A stretch of DNA of 64,000 bases from Sporomusa malonica. GTDB lineage: Bacteria > Bacillota > Negativicutes > Sporomusales > Sporomusaceae. The position numbers were made by a program, and so were the translations under genes. The notes below the pieces were generated by a model. The model had not been told where the DNA came from, did no database searches, and saw nothing but the letters and a program-made list of their open reading frames with translations. Numbering within the stretch: the stretch's first letter is position 1; each line of letters starts with the position of its first letter. The stretch spans positions 1,140 through 65,139 of the forward strand of contig NZ_FWXI01000006.1 in NCBI RefSeq assembly GCF_900176355.1, in the 5' to 3' direction. Below, in pieces: positions 19,096 to 27,370 of the stretch.

Positions 19096-20385
19096 TTAGT
19101 AGTTTTTCAGAGATAACACTGCCATGCAAAGCGCTCCGAGAATTGCTACTCCCACTAGAAACATTAGTCCACCCACATATCCCCCTGTAACACTAATGAA
19201 ATAGCCAATCAATACCGGAGCAAACGCTGATCCGGCATTTGCTAGACCGTTCATCGAACCAGTAGCCGCACCTACAGCTTTAGAAGGAACGATTTGCTGT
19301 AATATTGTCCAAGATTGAGGCAGAGCAAGAGCGATTGATGCGATACCACCGGAAATTAGTATTGCAGCCGTAAGATCATCTGGTGCATGGGCGCCAAAAT
19401 AAATTCCAAGAGCAGCACCGACGTGTCCAAAACAAATGAAAGGTGCCCGCCGACCCCATTTATCTGCAAGATGACCAAAAACCAGTAGACTCACGCCACC
19501 CAGCAAATACGGCAATGAAGAAAGCGCCCCCATAGCAGCCCAGGAAAATCCCCGTGCTTCCTTGAGATAACTTGGTAACCAAGCCATTGTTCCCCACCAA
19601 ATAGACGCAACGCAAAAATAGTTGACAGTTAGCAGCCAAAAACGATAGTCTGTCGCGAAACTCTTAATCCGTTGCACTAGGGTTTCGGTTGCAATTCCTT
19701 TTTGTAGTTCTGCTTCAACTTTCAATCCACTCTCGATCAAATCAAGCTCTTCCTGATTTACCCGTTTATGTTGGCGAGGATGGTCAGTAACGTAAAACCA
19801 TAGAATTAATAGCGGTATCATACCTAGCAGGACTAAAGAAAAGAATGTGCCGCGCCAGCCCCACATTGAAAGAACCCAGCTAAAGAAAGGCATCGCTAGA
19901 GCCGGTCCCCCCATAAGACCAATGAGCCATACAGCATTTGCTTTGCCGCGTTCACTTGGCGGAAACCAATTCTTAACGAAACTGCTCTGCATTGGCCAAT
20001 GCATACCCTCGCCAACGCCTAAAATAACACGCGATACTAGTAGGGTTGTAAAAACCGTAGCAAAACCACCAATGGCAACTGAAATTGTCCACAAAAGAAT
20101 AGACAGAGACATTGCTTTCCGCGGTCCCATCCAGTCTCCTAATGGGCTAAGCAATACATTAGCTAGACCGTAAGCGATGAGAAAGAGCGTCATGATTAAC
20201 CCCATCTGGACCGGATCACCTTTGATTCCCATTTCAGTAAGAAATGAATTATCTGCCAAAAGTATAGAAACATTAACCCGATCCCAATAAGCGATCAGCA
20301 ACGTCAAGAGTAGAATAAGCACTAACACCCATCTTTCCTTAGTTGGCTTGACACCAGCTACCTGCCGCACGGTTACGTTACTCAA
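19096..20385 (-). CDS. MFS transporter, organic-anion type
   Basis: 429 residues, twelve predicted helices, ACS-like signature YWDRVNVSILLAD in helix 1 and RVILGVGEGMHWPMQSSFVKNWFPPSERGKANA after helix 4. RBS region AGGAGGGGCC lies before ATG 20385. First gene after the vor subunits and 46 bases before larA, so probably one transcript. It would supply the hydroxy- or oxo-acid that LarA and Vor use. It is clearly distinct in sequence from the second MFS carrier at 15589-16875. Confidence 0.9.
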   Translation of the reverse strand: MSNVTVRQVAGVKPTKERWVLVLILLLTLLIAYWDRVNVSILLADNSFLTEMGIKGDPVQMGLIMTLFLIAYGLANVLLSPLGDWMGPRKAMSLSILLWTISVAIGGFATVFTTLLVSRVILGVGEGMHWPMQSSFVKNWFPPSERGKANAVWLIGLMGGPALAMPFFSWVLSMWGWRGTFFSLVLLGMIPLLILWFYVTDHPRQHKRVNQEELDLIESGLKVEAELQKGIATETLVQRIKSFATDYRFWLLTVNYFCVASIWWGTMAWLPSYLKEARGFSWAAMGALSSLPYLLGGVSLLVFGHLADKWGRRAPFICFGHVGAALGIYFGAHAPDDLTAAILISGGIASIALALPQSWTILQQIVPSKAVGAATGSMNGLANAGSAFAPVLIGYFISVTGGYVGGLMFLVGVAILGALCMAVLSLKNY

Positions 20386-20479
20386 GTATGGCCCCTCCTA
20401 ATTAAAAAATTTGCACCTTGGGAAAACCTAACACTCCCCCTTCCGCTCTATGTAATTTCATTAAACCAAAAACACTTAA

Positions 20480-21028
20480 CTAATTCGCCTTAATCTGCAT
20501 CACGAAATCGTAGCCCTTATTAAGAGCTTCTTGATTTGCAGGCACCATTCCGGGCTTCGAAGCAAACTTTTTCGCAAAAGCATTCATAAGTGATTCTTTC
20601 TCTACGACATCTGTGGCAGCCAATAGTGCTCCTAAAGCCACCATATTGATCATTTTTATACTACCCAACTCATTGGCAATTTCATTAATAGGAACAAGAT
20701 AGGCCTTGATATCATCGCGTTGTACCTGTTTATTAACAAGCGAACTATTGATAATCAGAGCCCCATTTGCCTTGATTGTTGCTTCAAACTTATCTAGTGA
20801 TGGCAAGTTCATTATTACAGCCGCCGTCGGCTCGGTAACAATTGGCGCACCCACAGACCCCTCTGTGATGATGACGGAACAATTTGCAGTCCCGCCCCGC
20901 ATTTCAGGACCATAGGAAGGCATCCATGACACATTTTTATTTTCCAGCATTCCCGCATAGGTTAGAAGTTGGCCCATGACCATTACCCCTTGCCCGCCAA
21001 AGCCTGACATAATAATTTCGTGCCTCAT
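20480..21028 (-). CDS. 2-oxoacid:ferredoxin oxidoreductase, gamma subunit
   Basis: 182 residues, the normal length for the gamma domain. MSGFGGQGVMVMGQLLTYAGM at the N-terminus is the diagnostic glycine-rich motif, followed by PSYGPEMRGGTANCSVIIT. Forms the oxidative decarboxylating complex with the two genes upstream and the ferredoxin subunit. The start overlaps the beta-subunit stop (TAATG), a coupling that favours 1:1 production. Confidence 0.93.
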   Translation of the reverse strand: MRHEIIMSGFGGQGVMVMGQLLTYAGMLENKNVSWMPSYGPEMRGGTANCSVIITEGSVGAPIVTEPTAAVIMNLPSLDKFEATIKANGALIINSSLVNKQVQRDDIKAYLVPINEIANELGSIKMINMVALGALLAATDVVEKESLMNAFAKKFASKPGMVPANQEALNKGYDFVMQIKAN

Positions 21029-21777
21029 TATTTCACCCCCTCAATATTTTTATAGATGCCGAGTGGGAATTGTGGTAGCATATTTTCCTTCAACCATTTT
21101 TTCGCTTCTACCGGAGACTTACCCCAATTTGTTGGGCATGTAGCCAATACTTCCACCAACGAAAAACCTTCCCCGCGAATTTGAACTTCGAAAGCCGCTT
21201 TAATCGCTGCTTTTGCCTTAGTCATATTAGCCGGGTCATTGACTGAAACTCGAGCAATATACTTTGCCCCATCTAAGGTTGCCAGCAGCTCGGATAAACG
21301 TATTGGCGACCCGGCTGATGAAAGCTGGCGGCCATAGGGAGATGTCGCTGTTACTTGGTTTACCAACGTAGTTGGTGCCATTTGACCGCCAGTCATGCCA
21401 TAGATAGCGTTATTTACAAATATTGTCGTTATCTTTTCGCCACGCGCGGCTGCATGCACTACTTCCGCCATGCCGATCGCAGCAATGTCGCCGTCTCCCT
21501 GGTATGTGAAAACTACATTTTTTGGATGTACACGTTTAATGCCGGTGGCAACTGCAGGAGCACGACCATGAGCTGCTTGTTGAGAATCTATATCAAAATA
21601 TTGATCTGCCAGTACTGAGCAGCCAACAGGTACGACACCAATTGTTTTTTTCTGTATTCCTAGTTCATCAATCACTTCCGCCACTAAGCGATGAATTATT
21701 CCGTGCTGACAACCTGGGCAGTAGTGAGTCGACACATCAGTCAACGCTTGCGGTCTAGCAAACAACTTTTTCGTCAT
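21028..21777 (-). CDS. 2-oxoacid:ferredoxin oxidoreductase, TPP-binding beta subunit
   Basis: 249 residues. Carries the thiamine diphosphate and the proximal FeS site: CPGCQHGIIHRL near residue 20, and the TPP motif GDGDIAAIGMAEVVHAAARGEKITTIFVNNAIYGMTGGQ. Converts a 2-oxoacid, CoA and oxidised ferredoxin to acyl-CoA, CO2 and reduced ferredoxin. Only two bases separate it from vorB. The size and subunit split fit Vor or Kor rather than the single-chain Por, which is also present (nifJ). Confidence 0.93.
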   Translation of the reverse strand: MTKKLFARPQALTDVSTHYCPGCQHGIIHRLVAEVIDELGIQKKTIGVVPVGCSVLADQYFDIDSQQAAHGRAPAVATGIKRVHPKNVVFTYQGDGDIAAIGMAEVVHAAARGEKITTIFVNNAIYGMTGGQMAPTTLVNQVTATSPYGRQLSSAGSPIRLSELLATLDGAKYIARVSVNDPANMTKAKAAIKAAFEVQIRGEGFSLVEVLATCPTNWGKSPVEAKKWLKENMLPQFPLGIYKNIEGVK

Positions 21778-21779
21778 TG

Positions 21780-22847
21780 TTATTTGCCCCCTTTTGTTTC
21801 AAATATTTTGACTATTTGCTTGTAAACATCCTGAGGATTCATCATCATGCCGCCAGTGCGACCATAGAAATGAACCGGCTTGGAACACTTGATTGCAAGG
21901 TTAACATCCTCAACCATCTGCCCAGCACTGAGCTCTATCGTTAAAACATCTGATGCCTTATTTACAGCCTTCGCCAAAGCTTCTTTCGGGAAAGGCCACA
22001 ACGTAACGGGCCTGAACAGACCTACCTTATAGCCCTTTTCTCTCGCCATTTCCATGGCTGAATATGCAACACGCGACGATATTCCGTAAGCCACAAGCAC
22101 AAGATCTGCATCTTCAGTAAAGGTTTCTTCCCAACGAACTTCCCGTTCCTGAAGCAACGCATACTTTTTTTGCAGCGTATTGTTTAATTCTTCTAACTCA
22201 TCAGCCTTAAGCCGAAGAGTATCGATCATATTAGGTTTATCCCGCTCACCCATGCCCGTTGTAGCCCATGGCTTATCTACCGGAATTACAGGGAGATCGT
22301 GAAAGTTAACTGGTTCCATCATTTGGCCGAGAGCACCATCACTTAAAATCATTACCGGATTACGGTATTGATCCGCAAGATTAAAAGCATGCACTGTTAG
22401 TTCAGCCATTTCTTGTACACTGTTCGGCGCAACCACAATACAGTGGTAGTCACCATGACCGCCACCTTTTGTTGCCTGAAAGTAATCGGCCTGGCCTGGC
22501 TGTATGCCGCCTAGTCCTGGACCGCCTCTCATAATGTTCACAATTACACAGGGCAATTCACCGGCCGCAATATAAGAAATTCCTTCTTGTTTAAGACTCA
22601 CTCCCGGGCTTGATGAGGAAGTCATGACTCTGGCTCCGGCACCAGCGGCACCATAAACCATATTAATTGCTGCAACTTCGCTCTCAGCTTGCAAAAATAC
22701 ACCTTCAACTTGCGGTAAACGCTTTGCCATGTATTCAATAAGTTCTGACTGCGGTGTGATAGGATAACCAAAATAGTACCTGCAACCGGCGATGACAGCA
22801 GCTTCACCGATAGCTTCATTACCTTTCATCAATACTTTTTCTGACAT
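21780..22847 (-). CDS. vorB: 2-oxoacid:ferredoxin oxidoreductase, alpha subunit (VorB type)
   Basis: 355 residues. Begins with GNEAIGEAAVIAGCRYYFGYPITPQSELIEYMA, the N-terminal pyrimidine-binding signature, and has SSSSPGVSLKQEGISYIAAGELPCVIVNIMRGGPG and the transketolase-C-like end. This arrangement is usually annotated as 3-methyl-2-oxobutanoate dehydrogenase VorB, that is branched-chain 2-oxoacids to acyl-CoA, but 2-oxoglutarate (Kor) cannot be excluded from sequence alone. The Ptb/Buk pair nearby could recover ATP from branched acyl-CoA. Confidence 0.9.
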   Translation of the reverse strand: MSEKVLMKGNEAIGEAAVIAGCRYYFGYPITPQSELIEYMAKRLPQVEGVFLQAESEVAAINMVYGAAGAGARVMTSSSSPGVSLKQEGISYIAAGELPCVIVNIMRGGPGLGGIQPGQADYFQATKGGGHGDYHCIVVAPNSVQEMAELTVHAFNLADQYRNPVMILSDGALGQMMEPVNFHDLPVIPVDKPWATTGMGERDKPNMIDTLRLKADELEELNNTLQKKYALLQEREVRWEETFTEDADLVLVAYGISSRVAYSAMEMAREKGYKVGLFRPVTLWPFPKEALAKAVNKASDVLTIELSAGQMVEDVNLAIKCSKPVHFYGRTGGMMMNPQDVYKQIVKIFETKGGK

Positions 22848-22862
22848 TTTTTCACTCCCATT

Positions 22863-23066
22863 CTATTCGTAAATTTCAATTACTACATCTGGACAGGCCT
22901 TCGCACATAGCGTGCACCCAACACACTCTGAATCATCGGGGCAAGACACAGGATGATATCCTTTGGCATTAAAATCCGAAGACATAACAATAATGTCTTT
23001 GGGGCATACATCTACACACAGCCCGCACCCTTTACACCTTTCCTCTCGAATAACCGGTTTTGGCAT
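22863..23066 (-). CDS. 2-oxoacid:ferredoxin oxidoreductase, delta (ferredoxin) subunit
   Basis: 67 residues with two 4Fe-4S motifs, CKGCGLCVDVCP and CVGCTLCAKACP. Hands electrons from the Vor complex to soluble ferredoxin. First gene of the operon: AAGGAGG lies a good distance before ATG 23066 and a long regulatory region precedes it. Confidence 0.92.
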   Translation of the reverse strand: MPKPVIREERCKGCGLCVDVCPKDIIVMSSDFNAKGYHPVSCPDDSECVGCTLCAKACPDVVIEIYE

Positions 23067-23377
23067 AACCCATTCCTCCTTAAGTTTTTTATATTATCGG
23101 AAGCACTTGTATAGGGCTTCCCCGAACGCAAATTATATTATCTGGGGCATACGCTATTTTTGAAGCATTGTAATATTCGCCTGTACCACGAAATAAAGAT
23201 TAGGAGATTTTGTTGGTCTTCCGCCATATACCATCTCTCGTATCTCTGATTAACTCCTCGTAAGAATCCGGATGAACAATATTGATGAAGCTTTAGGCCT
23301 GATCCGCAGAAAACAACTTAGATTGAAATTCCTGTCGTAAATTCATCAGATCGCCCTCTGATCAAACCACCTGTATT

Positions 23378-23392
23378 ACCTGTATGACAAGT
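23378..23392 (-). promoter_or_regulatory. Predicted GntR operator, site 1
   Basis: ACCTGTATGACAAGT, an imperfect dyad (AC-TGT/ACA-GT halves) shared with sites at 23492 and 24424. It is preceded by a partial direct copy (CTGTATT) and lies about eight bases downstream of a candidate -10, where bound repressor would block initiation. Confidence 0.55.
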
Positions 23393-23491
23393 GGTTTCCA
23401 TAATACAATATGTTATACTTTTATGAATATCGGTACTCCTTGAAAAAGAATACATTATCTCAGGGAAACCAGAATAACGCCAACTGGTATG

Positions 23492-23506
23492 ACTGGTATG
23501 ACAAGT
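23492..23506 (-). promoter_or_regulatory. Predicted GntR operator, site 2
   Basis: ACTGGTATGACAAGT, with an additional half copy ACTGGTATG directly before it (23483-23491). Same dyad as sites 1 and 3. The TGGTATGAC core resembles operators of the FadR/PdhR class of GntR proteins. Confidence 0.55.
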
Positions 23507-23646
23507 TACTTGTGATATATTAAATATCACGACGCGACACTTAAACTATTACACTTCGCAGATATTTATAATTACTGCAGAGATACAATGTTCAAAAATC
23601 CGTCACCTTTCTACCTGTGAAATTTCCTAGTTTATTACAAATTCCA

Positions 23647-24393
23647 TCAATAGTCCTCATCACTATTGAAAATTTTTTCGCCGGCGAGATTTCCGAACCA
23701 TTCTGTTACCTCTGCCAAATGTGCCTGCATCGATTTTTCGGCTCCCTCTGGATCATGCAACTTAAGCGCATTAAGTAAATCTTCATGTGCTGAAAATACC
23801 TTCTGCGGAGTCCCAGGTCGTTCGTAAAACAATGGAACAAACCCAGCAAATAAGTTAATTAGAGGCCACATCATAATAATAAGCACAGGGTTGCCAGTGG
23901 CTTCCGCCAAGCCTCTATGGAAGTTTGTGTCAGCTTGAAGATATCTTTCAGGAAAATCTAAATATTTGATCATCTCGCGGCAATCTTGCTCAAGCCTACT
24001 AATCTGATCCTCAGTGACATTAAGACTAGCAATTTTTGCAACCTCTGGCTCAATAATAGCCCTTGCTTGCATTAGGTTTGCTAATGTGATTGATCCATTC
24101 CTTATCAGTCGCTGAACCGGTTCAATGACAGTTCGAATTCCAGGTTTTCTAACATATGCACCTTTGCCCTGAATCATAGTTATAAGGCCTTGCGATTCTA
24201 CAACTCTTAGTGCCTCCCGTAATACAGATCGACTAACACCAAGCTGTTCTCCGAGCTCACGTTCCGACGGCAACTTGTCTCCTGCACTCAGACTTCCGCA
24301 ATCAATAAATGCTCGTAAACGCGCTACAGTAGCATCAAAAATATTACCACGCACTATGCCTTCTCTGTCGTGGAGCAGGTGATTTGTACCCAT
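23647..24393 (-). CDS. GntR-family regulator, FadR (FCD) subfamily
   Basis: 248 residues. N-terminal winged helix at about 15-85 (GDKLPSERELGEQLGVSRSVLREALRVVESQGLITMIQGKGAYV), then the all-helical FCD ligand domain with metal-binding residues expected at D-x-x-FH (QADTNFHRGLAEATGN) and H-x-x-L (SAHEDLLNALKLHDPEGA, AHLAEV). GAAAGGGAG precedes ATG 24393. Regulators of this type respond to small carboxylates such as lactate, glycolate or pyruvate. The operator copies suggest it represses itself and the vor operon downstream. Confidence 0.92.
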   Translation of the reverse strand: MGTNHLLHDREGIVRGNIFDATVARLRAFIDCGSLSAGDKLPSERELGEQLGVSRSVLREALRVVESQGLITMIQGKGAYVRKPGIRTVIEPVQRLIRNGSITLANLMQARAIIEPEVAKIASLNVTEDQISRLEQDCREMIKYLDFPERYLQADTNFHRGLAEATGNPVLIIMMWPLINLFAGFVPLFYERPGTPQKVFSAHEDLLNALKLHDPEGAEKSMQAHLAEVTEWFGNLAGEKIFNSDEDY

Positions 24394-24423
24394 TAAATCT
24401 CCCTTTCACAGTTCTCCTGTATT

Positions 24424-24497
24424 ACTGGTATGATGAGTTGATTAAATTTTCTAACTATTATTAATTTCAGTGTAGTATACTAAAAGCCATATGTCAA
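24424..24497 (-). promoter_or_regulatory. Promoter of the GntR gene with operator site 3
   Basis: On the minus strand TTGACA (24492-24497), 17 bases, TACACT (24469-24474). Downstream lies ACTGGTATGATGAGT (24424-24438), matching the two sites before the vor operon, again behind a CTGTATT half copy. The placement suits autorepression by road-block. Confidence 0.6.
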
Positions 24498-24610
24498 TCA
24501 CTTTTCGAACTACATTTTTTAAAGAACTCTAGTCTCTGCACTTCCTTCAGTCGATCACGATGACGGAGGAAATTTCCCTTTGTTGGAATCGTTTCACAAT
24601 GGCATTCCTT

Positions 24611-25849
24611 CTAAAAGGTTTTGGCTAATAGTTCAATTGGGTGTTCTACTGTCATCGGCAGATTTCTGCGGGCTATACCATGATTAATCTGCATTCGGCA
24701 CGCCGGGCACCCGGTTGCGATTATGGCGGCGTTTACGGTTGCTGCGTTGTTGAGCTTCCGGTCCAGAATGCGTTGTGACAATTCGTAGTGGGTCATGCCG
24801 AAGCTGCCAGCACTGCCGCAGCACCGATCCGATTCCGACATTTCTTTGAATACGAGACCCGGTATGGCTTTGAGGATTTCGCGCGGTTGCGCTTTGACTC
24901 CCTGGCCGCGGTTCAGATGACACGAGTCGTGATAGGTCACGATTGCTTCGGTGGGTTTGTTCCCTGCTTTGACACCGATGGTATCTACCAGAAATTCAGA
25001 TACGTCGCGGACTTTTTTCGCAAAATCGGTGGCTTCAGGCAGCAATTCTCCGTATTCTTTCAGAACACCGCCGCAGGTCGCACAATCAGTTACGATTACT
25101 TCTGCGCCGGTTTCCATCAACAATTTGACGTTGTGAGCCACCAGTTTTTTAGCCATCTCCCTGTCGCCGTAAGCCAGGTGGGGCGTACCGCAGCATTGGA
25201 CGTCCGTTGGGATTACGACTTCACAGCCATGACGCTCAAGCACATCAATAACCGCTTTCCCAAGGGCAGGATTGACCATGTTGGTCATGCAACTGATAAA
25301 ATAGGCCACCCGGATTTTGCCGCCCTTTTTCTGCGACCGTTGGAAAAGGATACTGCGAAAAGTCTGGGGTGCGAAATTCGGCATCAAGCTCTCCTGATGG
25401 GCCATATCCGTGGATACTGCTTTGAGGATGCCGCTGGTCCGCACCAGCTTCTGCATGCCGGAGATTTGATAAAAGTAAGCCATTTTTGCCGCAAATCCCT
25501 GCATGTCATTGTTGGGAAGAAAATTCTGCAACGCCGCTTTGACCGGGAAGGGCAGTCCGACCTTGTCGGCAATGTGGGCTCTGGCCGCTAAAACCAGTTT
25601 ATCAGTATGCACCGCGGGCGGGCAGTTGGCTACACATGCTTTGCAGTTAAGACATAGATCCATAATTTCTTTAAAGCGTGGCGAAACCGTAATGTTGCCG
25701 TCGATCAGTTCCTTTACCAGTCTAACTTTGCCACGAGCCACCGCCGGTTCAGAACCAAGTTCCGCATAGATCGGACACACCATCTGACACAGCCCACATC
25801 GGATGCATTTGAACGATTCCTCTTGAAAATCGCTGATTGAATGTGTCAT
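24611..25849 (-). CDS. FeS subunit of a 2-hydroxyacid dehydrogenase (GlcF-like)
   Basis: 412 residues. Two 4Fe-4S motifs at the N-terminus (CIRCGLCQMVCP and CLNCKACVANCP), then two CCG cysteine-rich domains (QCCGTPHLAYGD; HDSCHLNRG and DRCCGSAGSFG). This is the architecture of GlcF, the partner of FAD subunit GlcD, and of FeS subunits of D-lactate dehydrogenases. It passes electrons from the flavin subunit to quinone or an electron-transfer protein. Two bases separate it from the GlcD-like gene. Both genes are clearly GC-richer than their neighbours. Confidence 0.92.
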   Translation of the reverse strand: MTHSISDFQEESFKCIRCGLCQMVCPIYAELGSEPAVARGKVRLVKELIDGNITVSPRFKEIMDLCLNCKACVANCPPAVHTDKLVLAARAHIADKVGLPFPVKAALQNFLPNNDMQGFAAKMAYFYQISGMQKLVRTSGILKAVSTDMAHQESLMPNFAPQTFRSILFQRSQKKGGKIRVAYFISCMTNMVNPALGKAVIDVLERHGCEVVIPTDVQCCGTPHLAYGDREMAKKLVAHNVKLLMETGAEVIVTDCATCGGVLKEYGELLPEATDFAKKVRDVSEFLVDTIGVKAGNKPTEAIVTYHDSCHLNRGQGVKAQPREILKAIPGLVFKEMSESDRCCGSAGSFGMTHYELSQRILDRKLNNAATVNAAIIATGCPACRMQINHGIARRNLPMTVEHPIELLAKTF

Positions 25850-25851
25850 GG

Positions 25852-27237
25852 TTACTCACCTCGTATGAACATTTTGCCAGGATTTAAAATATTGTTGGGA
25901 TCGACCGCCTTTTTGATCGCACGCATGAGCGCTATACCATCGTCGCCAAACTCCCATTGCATATATTTCTGTTTAACTATACCGATTCCGTGTTCCCCGC
26001 TGAGGGTACCGCCCATGTCCAACGCCGCCCGGAACATTTCGTCAATCGCCAACTCGACGCGTTTCATTTCTTCTACATTGCGCTCGTCGGTCAGAATAAT
26101 CGGGTGCATGTTCCCGTCGCCGGTATGACCCAAAATGGGAATATTGAGCTGGTATTTGGCAGCGATCTGCTGGATGGCGCGGACGATATCGGGCACTTTA
26201 CTGCGAGGTACGGTGGCGTCTTCAGTGATGACCGTAGGTGCGCTCTTGGCCATTACCCCGAAAGCCGAGCGCCGCCCTTCCCACAATTTAGCCGCCTGAT
26301 CCGCGTCCTGCGCGACCCTTACCTCGCGGGCGCCGCAAGTTTTGCAAGTTTCTTCTACTTTTTGGATTTGTCGGCCGACTTCATCGGCGCCGCCGTCCAC
26401 TTCGATCAGAACGACGCCATCGGCGTCCAACGGCAAGCCGACCGGTTTGAAGGCCTCAATCAGTTTCATGGCATTGTTATCCATGAGTTCAAGGGAGGTT
26501 GGAATAATTCGATTTTTAATGACATCCGATACAGCTTTGGCCGCATCATCCAGACTGTCAAACACGGCCAGCAAAGTCCGTTTGGCTTCCGGCAATGGCA
26601 GGAGTCTGACGGTGATTTCCGTAATTATGCCCAGCGTTCCTTCCGAGCCGGTAAAGAGCCGCATCAAATCGTAGCCGCTAACATTTTTGATGGTTTTGCC
26701 GCCACACCGGACTATGCTTCCCGTAGGAGTGACCACTTCCAGGCCCTGGACATAATCGCGGGTAATACCATATTTGACGCCCCGTGGCCCGCCAGCATTC
26801 TCGGCGACATTCCCACCGAGGGTGGACATAAACATACTTGACGGATCGGGCGGATAAAAAAGTCCTACTTTCTCAACGGCCTTGTGTAGCGCCGCTGTTA
26901 TCAGGCCCGGCTCGACCGTCGCTGTGAGGTTATCGGTGTCGATCTCCAGTATCTTGTTCATCCGGTGCAGGGCGATGACAATTCCACCCTCGACAGGCAC
27001 CGAGCCGGCTGAAAGATTTGTCCCACCACCACGCGGAACTATCGGTATTTTTTCTTCGTTGGCCAGTTTTACGATCAAGGCGATTTCCTTGGTGTTGGCA
27101 GGCGCAACCACTGCGTCAGGCAAGTGAGATATCCACGTCGAATCGTAGGAGTAGCAGATTAGATCCTCTTTCGATGTGAATACCTCGTCTTTGCCAACTA
27201 TACTGCGCAGCTTTTTAATGATTTGCTCGTTCAACAT
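25852..27237 (-). CDS. FAD-dependent 2-hydroxyacid dehydrogenase (GlcD/D-lactate type)
   Basis: 461 residues from ATG 27237, preceded by GGAGGAGAGG; the ORF beginning at 27255 would start inside that site. The FAD_binding_4 domain is clear (VPRGGGTNLSAGSVPVEGGIVIALHRMNKI, TLGGNVAENAGGPRGVKYG, FTGSEGTLGIITEITVRLLP) and so is the C-terminal oxidase domain (GHTGDGNMHPII, LSGEHGIGIVKQKY). It oxidises D-lactate, glycolate or a similar 2-hydroxy acid to the 2-oxoacid. With LarA it would open L-isomers to oxidation and feed the ferredoxin oxidoreductases; that pathway is inference. Confidence 0.92.
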   Translation of the reverse strand: MLNEQIIKKLRSIVGKDEVFTSKEDLICYSYDSTWISHLPDAVVAPANTKEIALIVKLANEEKIPIVPRGGGTNLSAGSVPVEGGIVIALHRMNKILEIDTDNLTATVEPGLITAALHKAVEKVGLFYPPDPSSMFMSTLGGNVAENAGGPRGVKYGITRDYVQGLEVVTPTGSIVRCGGKTIKNVSGYDLMRLFTGSEGTLGIITEITVRLLPLPEAKRTLLAVFDSLDDAAKAVSDVIKNRIIPTSLELMDNNAMKLIEAFKPVGLPLDADGVVLIEVDGGADEVGRQIQKVEETCKTCGAREVRVAQDADQAAKLWEGRRSAFGVMAKSAPTVITEDATVPRSKVPDIVRAIQQIAAKYQLNIPILGHTGDGNMHPIILTDERNVEEMKRVELAIDEMFRAALDMGGTLSGEHGIGIVKQKYMQWEFGDDGIALMRAIKKAVDPNNILNPGKMFIRGE

Positions 27238-27370
27238 AACTTTCCTCTCCTCCAATATCCCTTATTGCTCCAGCCTCGTCTAAAACTTTTTGAGCGCAAG
27301 TACATAACACCTATCTCATGGTTATATATGTGATTTTTCGAAAGGATACTTAAATTAAGCAACTCAATAT

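Larger units (their letters stand above)
23067..23646. other. Long regulatory region upstream of the vor operon
   Basis: 580 bases without a supportable gene; the ORF at 23318-23530 has no ribosome site. It contains two GntR-type operator copies (23378-23392 and 23492-23506), a possible minus-strand promoter (-35 TTCATA near 23422-23427, 16 bases, -10 TATTAT at 23400-23405), an inverted repeat AAACCAC/GTGGTTT (23364-23370, 23391-23397) around the first operator, and a GTGATAT/ATATCAC dyad at 23512-23530. The vor leader would be over 300 bases. Confidence 0.5.

Noticed and set aside
23318..23530. 70-codon minus-strand ORF in the vor upstream region
   Set aside because: Covers both operator copies and a candidate promoter, has no ribosome site and no protein-like composition.
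23512..23530. GTGATAT/ATATCAC dyad as a CRP/FNR site
   Set aside because: The half-site spacing does not fit TGTGA-N6-TCACA or TTGAT-N4-ATCAA; kept only as an inverted repeat.
24788..25591. 267-codon plus-strand ORF antisense to the FeS subunit gene
   Set aside because: Same reason: shadow of a GC-rich gene, no recognisable domain, no ribosome site.
25957..26841. 294-codon plus-strand ORF antisense to the FAD dehydrogenase gene
   Set aside because: It lies within a well-defined gene on the other strand, has no ribosome site and reads like a reverse complement product (many His/Arg/Phe); the high GC content explains its length.
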